Assembly: GCA_030374765.1 (NCBI GenBank)
Contig: JARGXX010000105.1
Coordinates: 1,116,001-1,180,000 of the forward strand
Direction: 5' to 3'
Length of the DNA stretch: 64,000 bases
DNA from: Agarophyton chilense
Taxonomy: Eukaryota > Rhodophyta > Florideophyceae > Gracilariales > Gracilariaceae
A program made the translations under genes and the position numbers. How positions within the stretch are numbered: the first letter of the stretch is position 1; each line of letters starts with the position of its first letter. Of the stretch, positions 1-11,767 are shown in pieces. The notes under the pieces are model-generated. The model was given only the letters and a program-made list of their open reading frames with translations. It was not told where the DNA came from and did not search any database.

Positions 1-15
1 ACGCCGATACGTTTT

Positions 16-888
16 GTGCGTCGATACGTTCTCGTCTTAACGGGGGGGGAGGAGCTCTCCTTTTCACTCGATTCACGAGGAATACTGTTAAGACATGTCG
101 AAAAGCATAATCAAATCGTGATTCCACACGTCTTGGAGAGTCGAGTACTCCATCTGGCACACTACAGCAGGCTGTCTGGTCATCCAGGAGAAACGAAGTT
201 GTTCATGACTCTAAGAAGAGATTTTTACAGGTTTACTTTGGCAATGGACTGCCATGCCACAGTGAGGTTGTGTACAACATGTGCGGAGAATCACGTGAAG
301 CTTTACAGGAAGCGGAAACCGATGAAGTTATTCCAGGCGAAAGCGCCTTCACAATACGTCAGTATCAACATCCTAGGGGAGTTGATTCGCTCAAGGCGAG
401 GTTATCGCTACCTATTGGTAATCACCGACCGCTTCTCGAAGCTAGTGAGGACTGTGCGGCTGAAGCGGATAACCGCAACCGTAATCGCACAGGAGTTTAT
501 CAAACACTGGGTAATTATATACGGACCACCAGAAGTTTTATTATCAGATAATGGGAAGCAATTCGTTGCGAAGTTCTTTCAGAGTGTTTGCCGCATTATG
601 GGCATTCGAAACGTGTTTACCACGACTTATCATCCGCAATGCAACCAGGTGGAGCGTTTCAACCGCACGCTGATAGCAGCACTACGGCACTACATCGCGG
701 ACCACCCGAAAGAATGGGACATGTTTACTGATACTCTGTGCTATGCATACAATACGCAAGTGCATACCTCTACAAAGACGGCATCGTTCGACCTCGTGCT
801 CTCACGTAACCCTCCGGCTTTACCGGTTGCGCTCGACGACGAGACCGAATTGGACGCGCGGACCCCGGCTAAGTACCATCTGAAATGA
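16..888 (+). pseudogene. Family A integrase (zinc finger and catalytic core), degenerate
   Basis: The reading frame enters from outside the window, so the start is not a real initiation site (the first codon here is GTG). It holds an HHCC zinc finger (H49, H55, C86, C89) and a retroviral-type core. The second and third catalytic positions are visible as D178 (LLSDNGKQF) and E213 (QVERFNRTL). The first catalytic Asp is replaced by Asn118 (SINILGEL), whereas the copy at 61809-61630 keeps Asp (IDILGEL). A frameshift/stop at 888 separates it from the integrase C-terminal part, which resumes at about 895 in another frame and meets a TAG at about 1063. This integrase would not be expected to be active. 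Confidence 0.9.
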
Positions 889-1065
889 AGGAATGACCTG
901 AAGGCCAGAGCGGAAGAAGCCGCTAAAGAGTTATCGAAGACGCGAGCTCGCTATAAGCGAAACTATGACGCCAGAAGGCGAAGAGGAAATCCGGCAATCC
1001 GAGTAGGAGGTCACGTCTTCGTGCGAATCGAAAGACCTGACAAACAGGAAGAATCTCGTCATTAG

Positions 1066-2133
1066 TTGTTGCCGATAGCGGCTGGACCGTTCAAAGTGGT
1101 GGAACTTGATGAAGACACAGTGGTCATCAAGACAGATGAGGACGTTGAACGTGTATCGCGCGATCGCGTTGAAGTCGCGCCTGACCCGCAAGTGGAAGTC
1201 CAGATATCTGGTAGAACTAAGGAGGCAAGTGCGGCGGAACGTCAAGGCAAAAGCCCAAGTGACTCTGGGGAGAGTGAACCGCCACCAAGGGCTCGAGCGG
1301 AGGAGAAAGCTCCTGATCTCCCACCGCCGGCGGTTGCGTATGCCAATCACGGACAGCTTCCGAAATATCGGAATATGCCCCGTCGCACGCACACACCCGT
1401 AAGTACAGAAATGGAACCTGAAAGCAGGAAAGATGTTTGGGAATTTGGCCCCAAGGACTTGGAAACGAGTGCACGCAAACATGCGCCGTTGCCGCTTCAG
1501 GCTGAACCGTCAGGTGAAGCGCCACTCGCTGTTCCGCCGATATCGGCTCACATCCCTCGTGGAAAGGAAGAAGAAGAGGTATCGCCTCCTGTCGTGGTGC
1601 AAGCACCATCATCCACCCAACAGCGGTCAGAATCGGATAAACCGAAGGAAGTTCATCCACGAATGGAAATGAGAATTAGCAAGAAGTACGCTTCTATGGA
1701 ACCTGGAAAACAGGATAGCTCTTTATCTGAGAAAGGTTCTCAAGGAATGAGTACAGTGCCCCTGCGGGCAGAACGACGGTTAGTCGAAGAGCGAATGCTT
1801 AGCGACGCGGAGACTGCTAACACAGAGACGCTTGGGTCAGCCCTAAGGCATTTCAAACCTGTTAACAGGAGTCTCGCGCCAACAGCGAAAGCATTGGGAA
1901 ACGCCCAGGAATATGTTATGGATCGCATATGTGAACACGGCGGGCATGAAGATACCAGAGAATTACTGTATCGAGTCCGTTGGTACGGTTTTCCTCCTGA
2001 AGCGGATACGTGGGAACCTCTAGCTCATATCCCCCGTTCGCAGCTCGTGCGATATCATCGACGCATGCGATTACCACTCCCCAGGGAGATCGACTCCTCG
2101 ATAGTCGGGCTCATGGGCACATCCCATTTCTAA
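1066..2133 (+). pseudogene. Family A integrase tail with C-terminal chromodomain
   Basis: Continuation of pol after the stop at 1063. The first 40 residues are the integrase C-terminal region (GPFKVVELDEDTVVIK). A long, low-complexity charged stretch rich in Pro, Glu and Ser follows. The last 60 residues form a chromodomain (YVMDRICEHGG, LLYRVRWYGFPPEADTWEP). In known chromoviruses this module targets integration to modified chromatin. The frame is open to its natural stop at 2133, so this part is better preserved than the integrase core upstream. The right-hand copy has a nonsense codon inside the chromodomain (60963). Confidence 0.85.
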
Positions 2134-2155
2134 GTATGGGCTACCAAGGTAGTAA

Positions 2156-2360
2156 AAACTCGAAAGGCGAGAAGAATACAAGAAGTCATGTGGAAGAAAA
2201 GTGAAAACACGCAAGCACAGGAAATTTACTGATTATCACCTAGGAAGAACTCGAGAAGCGAGAGAAGAAGGATTGAAGAACTCGAGAAGCGAGAAGAGAT
2301 GATTGAAGAACTCGAGAAGCGAGAAGAAGAAGTTAAGAACTCGAGAAGCGAGAAGAGATG
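2156..2360 (+). repeat. Tandem repeat between convergent ORFs of family A
   Basis: About four to five imperfect units, each containing GAACTCGAGAAGCGAGAAGA, with spacing near 28-34 bp. It lies between the chromodomain stop (2133) and the stop of the convergent ORF (2466). The right-hand element copy has the same repeat (60628-60680 and a diverged unit near 60755) with fewer units, so copy number differs between elements. Confidence 0.8.
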
Positions 2361-2465
2361 AAGACTAGAAGATAAGAAGGGAAGGTGAAGACACGAAGTC
2401 ACCGGAGTTTATTGGTATCAAGATATCACCGCAAGCGTGTTGACTAGGAGTCTCTTCTAGGATTA

Positions 2466-4292
2466 TCAAAGAGACGTGCGAGCACGCAGGTTCGCAAGAA
2501 GCTGTGCGCGATCACCCTCAACTTCGTCCACGGGAAAGCCCGCATCTAAGAGGAACTGCCTCAGCGGATCCAAGCCTGGATCTTCGACCGGCACTGCACT
2601 CGGTCGTTGGGGAAACCCATGAGAGTACTCTTGAGAAACTCTCGCCGCTGCGGATTGATCGACGGAAGTCGCTACGCCTTCCAGCTCTGGCTCGTCCTCG
2701 TAACCGAGTTCAGCCTCAGCTCCCGGCGCTTCCTCATACGGTTCCTCTCCGTTCTCGGATGGAGTAGCATCGTACATGTATCCAGTAAGCTGGTTCGGTG
2801 GCATGTCACGCAGGTTCTTCCGAAGAAAGCGAGCCTGCTCGAAGGTGATCAAATGGCGCGTCCAGGGGTCGTACCAAACGAAATCTCCAGCACATTCTGT
2901 TCGTCCAGAAGAATGGTCGTGGTGTCTTGCACGGGTTCCGCAAGCAGATTGATCAGCTGGCACTCCCGACCAATCGACACTGTCGATCAAATCCAAAAGA
3001 TGGAGGAAGTCGGCATGGATCGCACGGGATCTCAGGACAAGGGAAAGATCGAGTTCTCTCGCGTACTTTCGCGCTGTGAGCGACATGTACCAAACTCTAA
3101 AGGTATCATAAGCATCCCAGAGGAGGAAGACGGCCATCTTGGCGATAAACTCGGTACAAACCACCGTCCAATATCCCGAGAACGGGTCGTTAACCAACGC
3201 GGACCCGATGTAGGGGATCGCCGGTGGGAGCTCCACAGAGCAACCACGAGGACTCTCGATCGCCGCCCAATGCTCCGGAATACCGATGTAGTGCCCGATG
3301 CGCGCGTTCCGCCGGATGCGGTCAATCTCGATCATTTGATACGGCACCAAATAGCCCAAACGTGATCGAGTACGGCGTTCCCAACGGGGATACTCCCAAT
3401 AGGGAATGTCACGCTTTCGAAGGAAGCGGAACTCAGCACGGAAAAGAGGTTGCTGAAAGCAGAGAGATGCATCACGCACACCGCGCACACCGCGCCAACC
3501 GCTAACATCGACTTCAACGAGTGTCTCGATATACGAGTAACCTTCAACGTCGGTACGGGCTTTCCAGGTATCTAGTTCCCAGTCCTGCGGGAGGAGAACT
3601 GTACTGATAAATCGGTGAAGACGCTGGTAAATCAGCTTGGTGAACCACGTACGGGCTTTGGACAAGGTTTCCGATGAATATCGCGCAATCGCGTTGTCTG
3701 GCAAAGCGATATGGCTCGCCCAGTCGTCGCTATAAATCGCGTGTTACGAAATACCGTCAGGGAAGTACCCACCTTGTACATACTATTGTATCAACGCGTC
3801 ATCGCGGATAGCAACTGGATCAAACCAGCGCGCTTGCGCGAAAAGTTCAACGTTGTCGAGAGAATCTCGTCCATAGAAATCCGCAGGGTGCGGGTAGCTC
3901 CACTGAGCACGACGAGAAGGAGCTGGAATCACACCCGCAGAGGCGACGTAAGCCACGTTCGGCATTGGAGCCACGGTTGGCTGAGGTAACGATACTGACC
4001 GGAATCCGGTGTACGGGGTGGGGAACGAACGCTATGGACCGAGTTGAGCAGTAGGCTGCGACGCAGAACCAGCAGAGTTGTATGGAGCCCCAGAAGGCAC
4101 ATTCTCAGAGGAGTGCTGAAACGAGTTGAACCCGGCGTTCGGATCCATTGCGAGAGATCGAGCTGAAGAGCGGTGAGGAACAGAATGCTGTTGAGAACTG
4201 TACGAGTTGGTCGTGCGGCGAAGAATTCGTGATGACGATGAGTACCCAGAACACCGGTCCGACTGCGTATAAACGCTTCTTGCGTCCCCCAT
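2466..4292 (-). pseudogene. Convergent (antisense) ORF of family A retrotransposon
   Basis: Opposite in strand to pol and ending 332 bp from the pol stop. The part from 3704 to 2466 is open for 412 codons. Upstream the same frame continues to an ATG at 4292 through three stops (4032, 3783 and about 3741), giving a parental ORF near 608 codons. The N-terminus is Ser/Arg-rich; the middle is rich in Trp, Tyr and Arg; the C-terminus is acidic. A second copy lies at 59536-60519. It shares blocks with the antisense ORF of family B (51948-55331): GFRSV, then SAG(V/L).P..R..W, then (Y/F)DP.T. I recognise no known domain. It could be a structural, silencing-suppressor-like or host-acquired gene; none of these is shown by the sequence. 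Confidence 0.75.
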
Positions 4293-4300
4293 GGTTTGCG

Positions 4301-4316
4301 CTTAACGAGAGGGGTG
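4301..4316 (+). other. Polypurine tract of family A (plus-strand primer)
   Basis: The purine-rich AACGAGAGGGGTG directly precedes the TGTAGTA start of the 3' LTR at 4317. This is where reverse transcription would prime plus-strand synthesis, and it argues that the LTR at 4317 is the element's own 3' LTR and not a later solo LTR insertion. Confidence 0.65.
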
Positions 4317-5253
4317 TGTAGTATTTTACTATGTCGGGGAATCTGATAGGTTGGGTTTTCGCAAAGTCGCGGTTGGAACTCATGAGTGAGTGTTATCATT
4401 AGCATAGTGATATGAAGCGGCACCCCGCATAGGATGCCTAGAGGCAGTATGTCTTAGTGGAACATGTGGCGTCATCGGTCGAGTGGCTTACCACGGCGCG
4501 CGCATAGTTGCCACCCTTCCTAGGGGAATGCCATTTTGGCAACGGGGCATGTAATGGCGATCCACGTGGAGGGCTTTACACCCTTTTGTAGTAATCTACT
4601 ATGTCGGAAAATCCGATAGGTTGGTTTTTCGCGAAGTCGCGGTTGGAACCCATAAGTGAGTGATGTCATCAAACTTGTGATATGAAACGGCACACCGCGT
4701 AGGATGCCAGGAGGCAGGGTACATTAGTGGAACACGTGGTATCACGAGTGGACTGGCTTGCAACGGCGCATGTAGTGGCGATCCACGTGGCAGGTTTTAC
4801 TACCCTTTGTAGCTAGACGTCGATTAGGGACCATACCCATACAGTGGTTTGGCTAAGTGGCTGACCACTGGGTATTATTTATATATTTACTTGGGCACTC
4901 ACCCTGGCACACAGTATATAGTGCACCAGAGGTGAGCGCCGACTCCAAGTAAAGGAGACAACATGGGCATCATGACTATTCTGTTGCTCGCTTAGGATTC
5001 CTTAACCGGAGATCCAGACGAGCTATAATAGATAGTCAGACCCCAACCACTTCACTAGCCGTCTCGTACCTACGTCCCATCAACGTTTTACAGTTGCACT
5101 GTTCACCCTCGCTGGCGAGTAGTGGCCTTACACCCCACTTCCAGCTCGCTGGTGTTGTAGCTCTACCACCCCTTTTCCTTCACCGCAAACGACCCATCAG
5201 CAGTCCGAACGCTGTCGCAGGTGCCTGCTCTCTCCGTTAGAGCGGATACTACA
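4317..5253 (+). repeat. 3' LTR of family A with internal partial duplication
   Basis: The LTR starts TGTAGTA and ends TACTACA. The segment 4587-5253 is 667 bp, exactly the length of the solo LTR at 56699-57365, and matches it along its length in reverse complement. The preceding 270 bp (4317-4586) repeat the first part of the LTR, both starting TGTAGTA..CTACTATG-like. The junction lies in a short TTTGTAG homology. Confidence 0.85.
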
Positions 5254-8200
5254 AGGTGTCAAAAGCTACGTGGTCTACCAAGAAAACTAGATCACTTCGC
5301 AAAAGCGTTCCGACAAATAATAGTACAAAATAATTGCGATTGCATCGGCATAGAATTGAATATGTGTATAAGAAAGTTATGATTGGAAAAGAGATTTAAT
5401 TTTTAGAGAACGTAGACATAGTACAGGATCAGTGACTGAGAGAATATGAGATGTTTGTTTTCGATAGATTACTCTGTAGTTGTAGAGGTGGTTTTGAAAA
5501 TATTATTCTACGTCGGATCTATCTTGTCTTTTGAAAAATCTTGAAAGTGTTGAGGGGAGAGAAAAGCGTGCTGGTCATATAATCTGTGACAACAGCAGAT
5601 GCGCAAGAACTCCCGACGAAGGAGGGAGTGGTGCCTGAGTCAGGAACCACCGACGACGGAGGCAATGGTTCCTGGGGGCTTTTTGGACAGCTTTTGATCG
5701 ACTTTTTTGTCGTGTAAAATTGCGCGCGTCCCCACATGCATTGAAGCGAATCCGATCATTTGTTTTTTTTCCCATGCCAGATCTCTGGCCAAGAAATTCG
5801 CAAAATTGCTCGCGAATTGGCTTCGTCAGTCGCCAAAAGTCGAGCCGGAGTGTGCGGAAGCGACAATAGTTGTTTCCGGAGACATGACTTCTATCAGCGA
5901 ACAATCAATGGAGCAGAGACAACCCATTCAGTCAATCCTTTCTTTCGCCGCATCAGCTGCGTCGGTACCGATTTCTACTGGCAAATGTGAAGACCAAGCT
6001 TTCTTCTTCTTTCAGTTCGGAACAGTCCACGCGTATCTACAGAACTAGACGGATGATTCATCCCCTCCATGCTCACGACACAGAAACAACTTCAGCTGCG
6101 GTCATGCCTTGCATTGCTGCTCCACAGAAACTCGCATTATTTCACCAACTCCTAGACGTCAAGATGCAAGAAAAGGACATTTTACATTAATCATCGGTTG
6201 CTGCAACTCAGTACAAAACTCCCAGCATCATCACGCGATAAACCAAACGTGGTATGCGTCAAATCAATGGCCCCAAACCTGAAAAAGCGCGCTATTGTAG
6301 CGATGTTTCCGGGGTTGAAAGTAGCCCGAGGTAGTTCGATCATTGTACCGACCACATAGTGTACCTTTTGTTCTTCTCTTGCAAGACATTCCATGGCATT
6401 CTCGTCTACGTGTTCCTTGACACTGCGCAATTCTGACCCACCTGCAACAAATAAGATCATGATTTCTTTTCAGCATTGGCACCTATTTCCATCGCCACTC
6501 TTGCAGCCTCTTTAGGGATAGTGCGTGTCTGCATCTCATATACCTCTGGATAAGAAATGCCCAGTCAACGTCCACGATGTCCCAGAATCGGGCTCATTTC
6601 AGGCCCCGTAATCCCACGCTCGGGTACAATCTCGACTATCACACCAGCGGCCTCGACAACTTCATGCATTTAGGTAAAATACATATAAAATTTGATCTCA
6701 TAACTAATCATCTCTGTTTTCTACAATACAGATTGATAAGTTAATAGCTTCATTGACAGCAGCTCGGGTTGTATCGTTTGGAGCACTACCTGCAGACTTC
6801 AGCAATGACTGCTGCTTTCCATTCGACGACTGCTGCTGACCATGGGATCCCTGCAATCTTTCAGACTTTTCTCTTTGTGAGCAGTCAAACTTTTCATTGC
6901 CAAAACCTTTCACCTGTGCTTTCTTCGCCTTGAAACGTTCCATGCAACTCTTCTTTCTCCTGGTAATCTTCACATTGGCTTTATTTGGCAGCTTAAAAAA
7001 AGAAACTGAACTATTTTCCCTTCTAAAGAATTCCTTCTGTGAATACAGATTCTATCCCACTTTGAAATTTTTGAAGACGGAAAATGAAGGAAGCCGCTGT
7101 CGGTATTGGCTCTCCATCGCTATTTTCAACACTTCCTGAAAATGATCCATGGCGTAAGGGCCCATGCTCGAAACCATTCGTTTGATGTGATCAAAAAGAG
7201 CTTGATAATCTGACCATTTGATGCAAGTTCAAACCTCGATCTCAGAATAAGTCTTCAGGAATGGGCCGATTTGTTGAAGTGTAAGTTGGGAATCTTTACT
7301 CACTGCCGCCTGTAACTGACCTTTCAAACTGACCATCTCAAGAACACGAGCTTGCTTTCGGAGATTGCAGACGCAGAGATAGTCAGTATTCTGTGAGTCG
7401 GCCTTCCAGTAGGGTTCGAAGAGACCTTGGAGTTCAACGTAATCGTCAAAAATCTCTCTCAGAGTGAGGTTCAGTTCAGCCATTCCCCCGTATGCCATTG
7501 TACATTTAAAGATATGATGAAGAGAAAATATCATTGACTGGGTTTTCTGGCAGTCACAACGCGCTAATTATTCGCTTTCTTCACCTTCATTGCTTTCGAC
7601 TTCCATTCCAGCGAAATGATCTTTCAAAGTTATTTGTTCTCTTGGAAGAGGGATTTAGACGTTATTGAGCAAATAAACGCTCCTCGTGAGCTCAAACACG
7701 GCAACCATTTCGTTTTTGTCCTGATCCTGGTCTGTGAGCTCTGGCCATTCTGCATCGGCCAGATATAGAACGGATGCGTTTTTTACCATGTAGTTCTTCG
7801 AGGGAAGAACGCTGATTTTCTTAAACTTCGCAAGGCAGTTGTTAGTGTAGTCTGCAATCAGACCGTCCACAATTTGGATGAGGAGTGGCGATCGGCAGTC
7901 TCGGATGGATCTGAAAAGGGAGCTCGACAGGGTCATGGAGTGTAGACGAGACTCATTTTGCTCTGCTGCCCTTCTCGATGCCAGCCATTTCAACTACCTC
8001 TAAACTGCACTAAACGGTACCTTCTTTGCCAATATGTAGGCATTGTATCCAGCATTAGATTTACAGGCCTGATACAGAAGCGTTTCTAAAGTACGCAACA
8101 AGCAGCTGTGGTCTATGAACGTACAGATATGTGTACCAATTTGGGAGCTTCTCTGTAAAGCTCTGGAAGTTCTTGGTTTGGAATTTGAGCGGAGCTTTGT

Positions 8201-9640
8201 GAAAGAAGAAATGGACTGGGATCTTCTAGTATTCAATGGATCCCTACCTTTTCATTTCATCGCACTATTGTGGACGCCAAATCGTTGCAAAACACGACGA
8301 AACATTCTTCACTTGATTTTGATCAAGATAACATTCATCTAACATTATGTACAAAGTCTTGAACACCGTGTCAGTGACTGTAATGCGGGCCGCGCATTGG
8401 TTCCTTTTTATCAGAGATTGTGAAAAGGAAATCATCAATTTGAACTATGTAAGAGTCCCAATGAAATCTGCCTCAATTTCTCAGCTCATAAAAGCCGTGA
8501 AGAATTAGAGAGTGAACCCATCGTTTGCTTTTTCATTTATTGAGAGAACGGAGAATTCGTAACGATTGAAAAGTGCCGAAAAATCGACAGATACTCCAGA
8601 CACCACCCTGAATATTCTGTAATCCTCGATTCACTCTTTCAAAGAACAACAGTCGAAGATCATTCGAACCTGTGGATCGCAAGTAAACCCAAATTTGTTC
8701 TGCACTTCCTCCTCATGCAGTGAAACTGAAGTCTCTAGCAGCCTCTTTCGTTTAATATTATTCGAATTATTGACCACGCGATTATACCCGACCATATGTC
8801 TCACAGATTGCACATTTATTTGAACATCATACTTGTCTGACAGAAACCTGACAGTGTCTTCTATGCTCATGCGAAGAGTTTTGGTCATGAGCAAGTCTTT
8901 GGAGCGCATTTCTGGCGACAGGTATATCATCCCGCCATTCTCATTTAAATTAAAATGATTGTGATTTGCTTCTCTGAAGTCCCCAATATAGCATGTATTA
9001 ATATCTTTGGTTTTTGGAAACAAAATCTTTGCCGTCAACAGAAACTTGCGAAAATCAATTTTTTGGCCTTTTCAACACATCAAGATACATATTTTTAGCA
9101 CACACGAACTTTTAACACTTACAATTTTAGCACTTCCTTATACGAACTTCTCGCCTACGAACACAGAAGTATTACAATTTAGGGTATATCCCAGACACTA
9201 ATAAACGTATTGAATAACTTTATTGACATCTTGACAAAAATTGTTGACCTCCCAGCTTCTACAGAACAAGATAAAAGCCGCTTTAAAAAATATTAGACAT
9301 ACAACTCTTCTATCCCATATAATTTCACTGCACTATCATGCAGTGCTTTAGAGAAGTCTCTGAAGTTACCTTACGGGTTTTTATTCTGTTTCTAGATAGT
9401 CACGAGCTTATTTGGGAGATTTTCGTTTTCACCTAGGAACAAAACAATAACAATCGTTGAATGATTTCTAAAGCGTTCTTATTACTTTCGTTCTCTGAAT
9501 GATCATGTATTCTTAATTCGTCGATCTGTTTTCCATCCGAAAGCGCAGAAAACAGATTATGGAGTTCCTAAGAGTTGAACTCCAGGACTTAATTTGGTTC
9601 ACAATCGGCATAGAATTGAGGCCGTAAATGATGTTGAGCA
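5254..9640. other. Gene-poor relic DNA, possible decayed element
   Basis: No intact gene is visible. Several short minus-strand ORFs (8631-9038, 7655-7993, 7229-7534, 6704-6973, 6191-6460) lie in one direction over about 3 kb and may be fragments of one decayed coding region. The first holds an NHNHFNLNENGG stretch that loosely recalls the His-rich N-terminal region of MULE/FAR1-type transposases, but I cannot assign a family. The stretch lies between two exact copies of a 16-bp sequence (5344-5359 and 9604-9619). Confidence 0.4.
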
Positions 9641-11767
9641 GGTCTTGATGTATATCATTGACTCCTCCCCCTCTCGGTTTGAAAAGCGCGCTCTTGCTTC
9701 TCTGTTGACTTGGCTTCCGGCAGTTGGGTCGATGTTGAACCCCATTCCGCCATTGGGGTAGGAGCTACCTACCTCTACGTTGCTGTTTAGCAGGGTATCG
9801 GATGTTGAACCCCGGCTTCTGATTGGTCAGGCGTCTGACTCCAGCGACGTCGTGTCAATTCTGCACTTGCCTCGGTGGGGATGCTCTTATGGCCCCGATC
9901 AGAGTGAACCCTCATGTGCGAGTGTGCGTGGTAACCATACGCATTCGACATTGTTCTGTGTGTGGATGGGGATACCCCGTCTGTCCCTGATGATCGTTGC
10001 AGCATCTGAGGAAGGCTAAGTATGCCTATTGTCTTTTCGTCCTCCCTAAAGCTTCCCTTTGAGGCGAGCCGCTAGGGATTGAGAAGGGTATCCCTTACCC
10101 GGAAGCAATTGAAATTAGGATCCTTTGTTCCGCTTCGTCTTGTGCAGCGAAATGTCTGAATGGAAATAGTTTACCATCTCATGTGCTACTAAGCCCAAAC
10201 AGGGACAAGGATTCGTCCTTCAACTTTCGATCAATTGGGTTTTCTGTTAGTCATGCAATCCATATGGAGAAAGGTGACGTCGCGAAATCACGAGAATGAA
10301 ATTTCGTCGTCGGTCGTCGTTTCTTTATACTTCCTCTACTGCTCTTCCTTGTCCTCTGAATTTCCCATGCGGGTAGGACTCCTGGATAATTTGCCCCATG
10401 CCAAGAACCGTCTACTGGTTGCAATATATTTCGCAGAAAGAGTTGCTCGACGTGCAGGAGCACTATTCAAGAACTGTCTAAGTAAGGTTCGAGAAAACTG
10501 CAAGAATGGAAATGAATGGTATGTCTCTCAAAATTGTAGTTCAAGTTAACTGATAAGAGCAACCTTGGTCAACGTCTTCTAAATGATGCAGTTCAAGAAT
10601 CAGAAATTTGAACCCTGAAACTGCTGTGGAACACTTTTGAACTTGATGGAAGCAACCCGGGTGCCTAGTAGCCATAGCATGATTCTAACGTTCCTTCGTT
10701 TGTTCAAAGAAGTTCTGTTGCGCTGAACGAATTAGGTTTGCTCATGAACGTCGATTCGAGTGAATGAACGCGCAAACAGTCAAACCTAATTCGTAGCATA
10801 TTTGGAATAGCGGAACATGCCCTGCACCGTTGTTTGTTCTATCCGGCCAAGATGGTGCCCAAAACAGTGCTCTTCGGTATGGATGGATGAGTACGCATTG
10901 TAGAAATTCGGTGGAGAACTCATGGACAACTTTAATATTTTCAGAAGCTGTTTTGTCAATGACAGCTGAAGGTTTTCATTCACCGTTTGAAACTCCAAAG
11001 TCAGCTTCTAATTTATTCCTGTTTTTGGAAAGGAAGTTAAGTATTATGTATAGCGGCAGATGCACGCATCTCTCGCCCAAGCTTCGCAATCCCACGAGCG
11101 CACCAGCGTCTGCAGTTCCTATACTTTTTTGGGGGGATGTGATGAAAACCAGATTGTTAGACTCGAATTGTACCACTTCTTTCAAACCCACAGAAGCGCC
11201 ACAGGAGTTTTTCGTCGACCTTCTTGAAGGGAAGTTGTGGCGTTCGCCCCCTCGGCCAAGCAGCATTTACATCCACTCTGATATCTGCTACTGAAGGTAA
11301 TCGAAGCACATTCATGCTATCGTTACCAAAAGAAGCTTCAGGAAACAAAGAATCGGAACGATGATCAACACTTAATATGACCAGAGCTTTTGGCGTCAAA
11401 AGCTTTCGTTTCGACCATTTGCCTCACGGTAACAAGGAAAAATCTTTCACACCCACGGTCCACCCTAGATGTAGCCGAAGGGGTTGGACTGCTCCTTAAA
11501 TATTGTGATTTACCTTTTTCATCTTATGTTGACCACCAGTAGCTAGTGCACTGTTCACGTATCATGAAGCTTTCTGTGTCAACGTATCATCGTGATGATG
11601 ACAGCTAATACGAAAACAATGCTCCGTATTTACTGAGGGATTCGACATGAATCATGACGTACATTATAATATTACACAACCATAATCATAATCAGTCATG
11701 TCTCCCTTGTACTTCTAAAAGTTCTCGAAAGTAACCCGTCACATTTCAAGAATTTCACTGTACACAC
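9641..11767. other. Intergenic DNA without a recognisable gene
   Basis: Short ORFs exist on both strands (for example 10830-11294 plus, 11157-11399 and 10976-11266 minus), but they overlap and switch frame, and none shows a domain I recognise. Two copies of a GATGTTGAACCCC word occur near 9731 and 9800. The last 350 bp are presumably the 3' flank of the phosphate transporter gene. Confidence 0.4.
10727..10794. repeat. Inverted repeat, 14-bp perfect arms, 40-bp loop
   Basis: ACGAATTAGGTTTG at 10727-10740 is exactly complementary to 10781-10794. It could be a hairpin or the ends of a short MITE-like insertion; no target duplication was identified. Confidence 0.6.

Larger units (their letters stand above)
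1..5253 (+). mobile_element. Ty3/gypsy chromovirus, family A, left copy (3' half, window-truncated)
   Basis: Reading along the plus strand: integrase, chromodomain, a short tandem-repeat spacer, a convergent minus-strand ORF, a purine-rich tract and a 3' LTR. The same order, inverted, occurs at 59519-64000, which identifies the family. The 5' part (LTR, gag, protease, reverse transcriptase) lies outside the window. All coding parts carry stops or frameshifts, so this copy is not autonomous. Assignment to chromoviruses rests on the HHCC-DDE integrase followed by a C-terminal chromodomain. Confidence 0.9.

Noticed and set aside
2156..2360. Regular repeats considered as a CRISPR array
   Set aside because: Short degenerate tandem units inside a retrotransposon, with no unique spacers.
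4312..5258. Possible solo LTR with target duplication (GGGTG before 4317, AGGTG after 5253)
   Set aside because: The pentamers differ by one base, and the left one is part of a purine-rich tract placed as expected before a 3' LTR at the end of element A.
10830..11399. Overlapping ORFs considered as a broken glycosyltransferase
   Set aside because: No motif could be matched with confidence, and the frames overlap in a way typical of chance ORFs.
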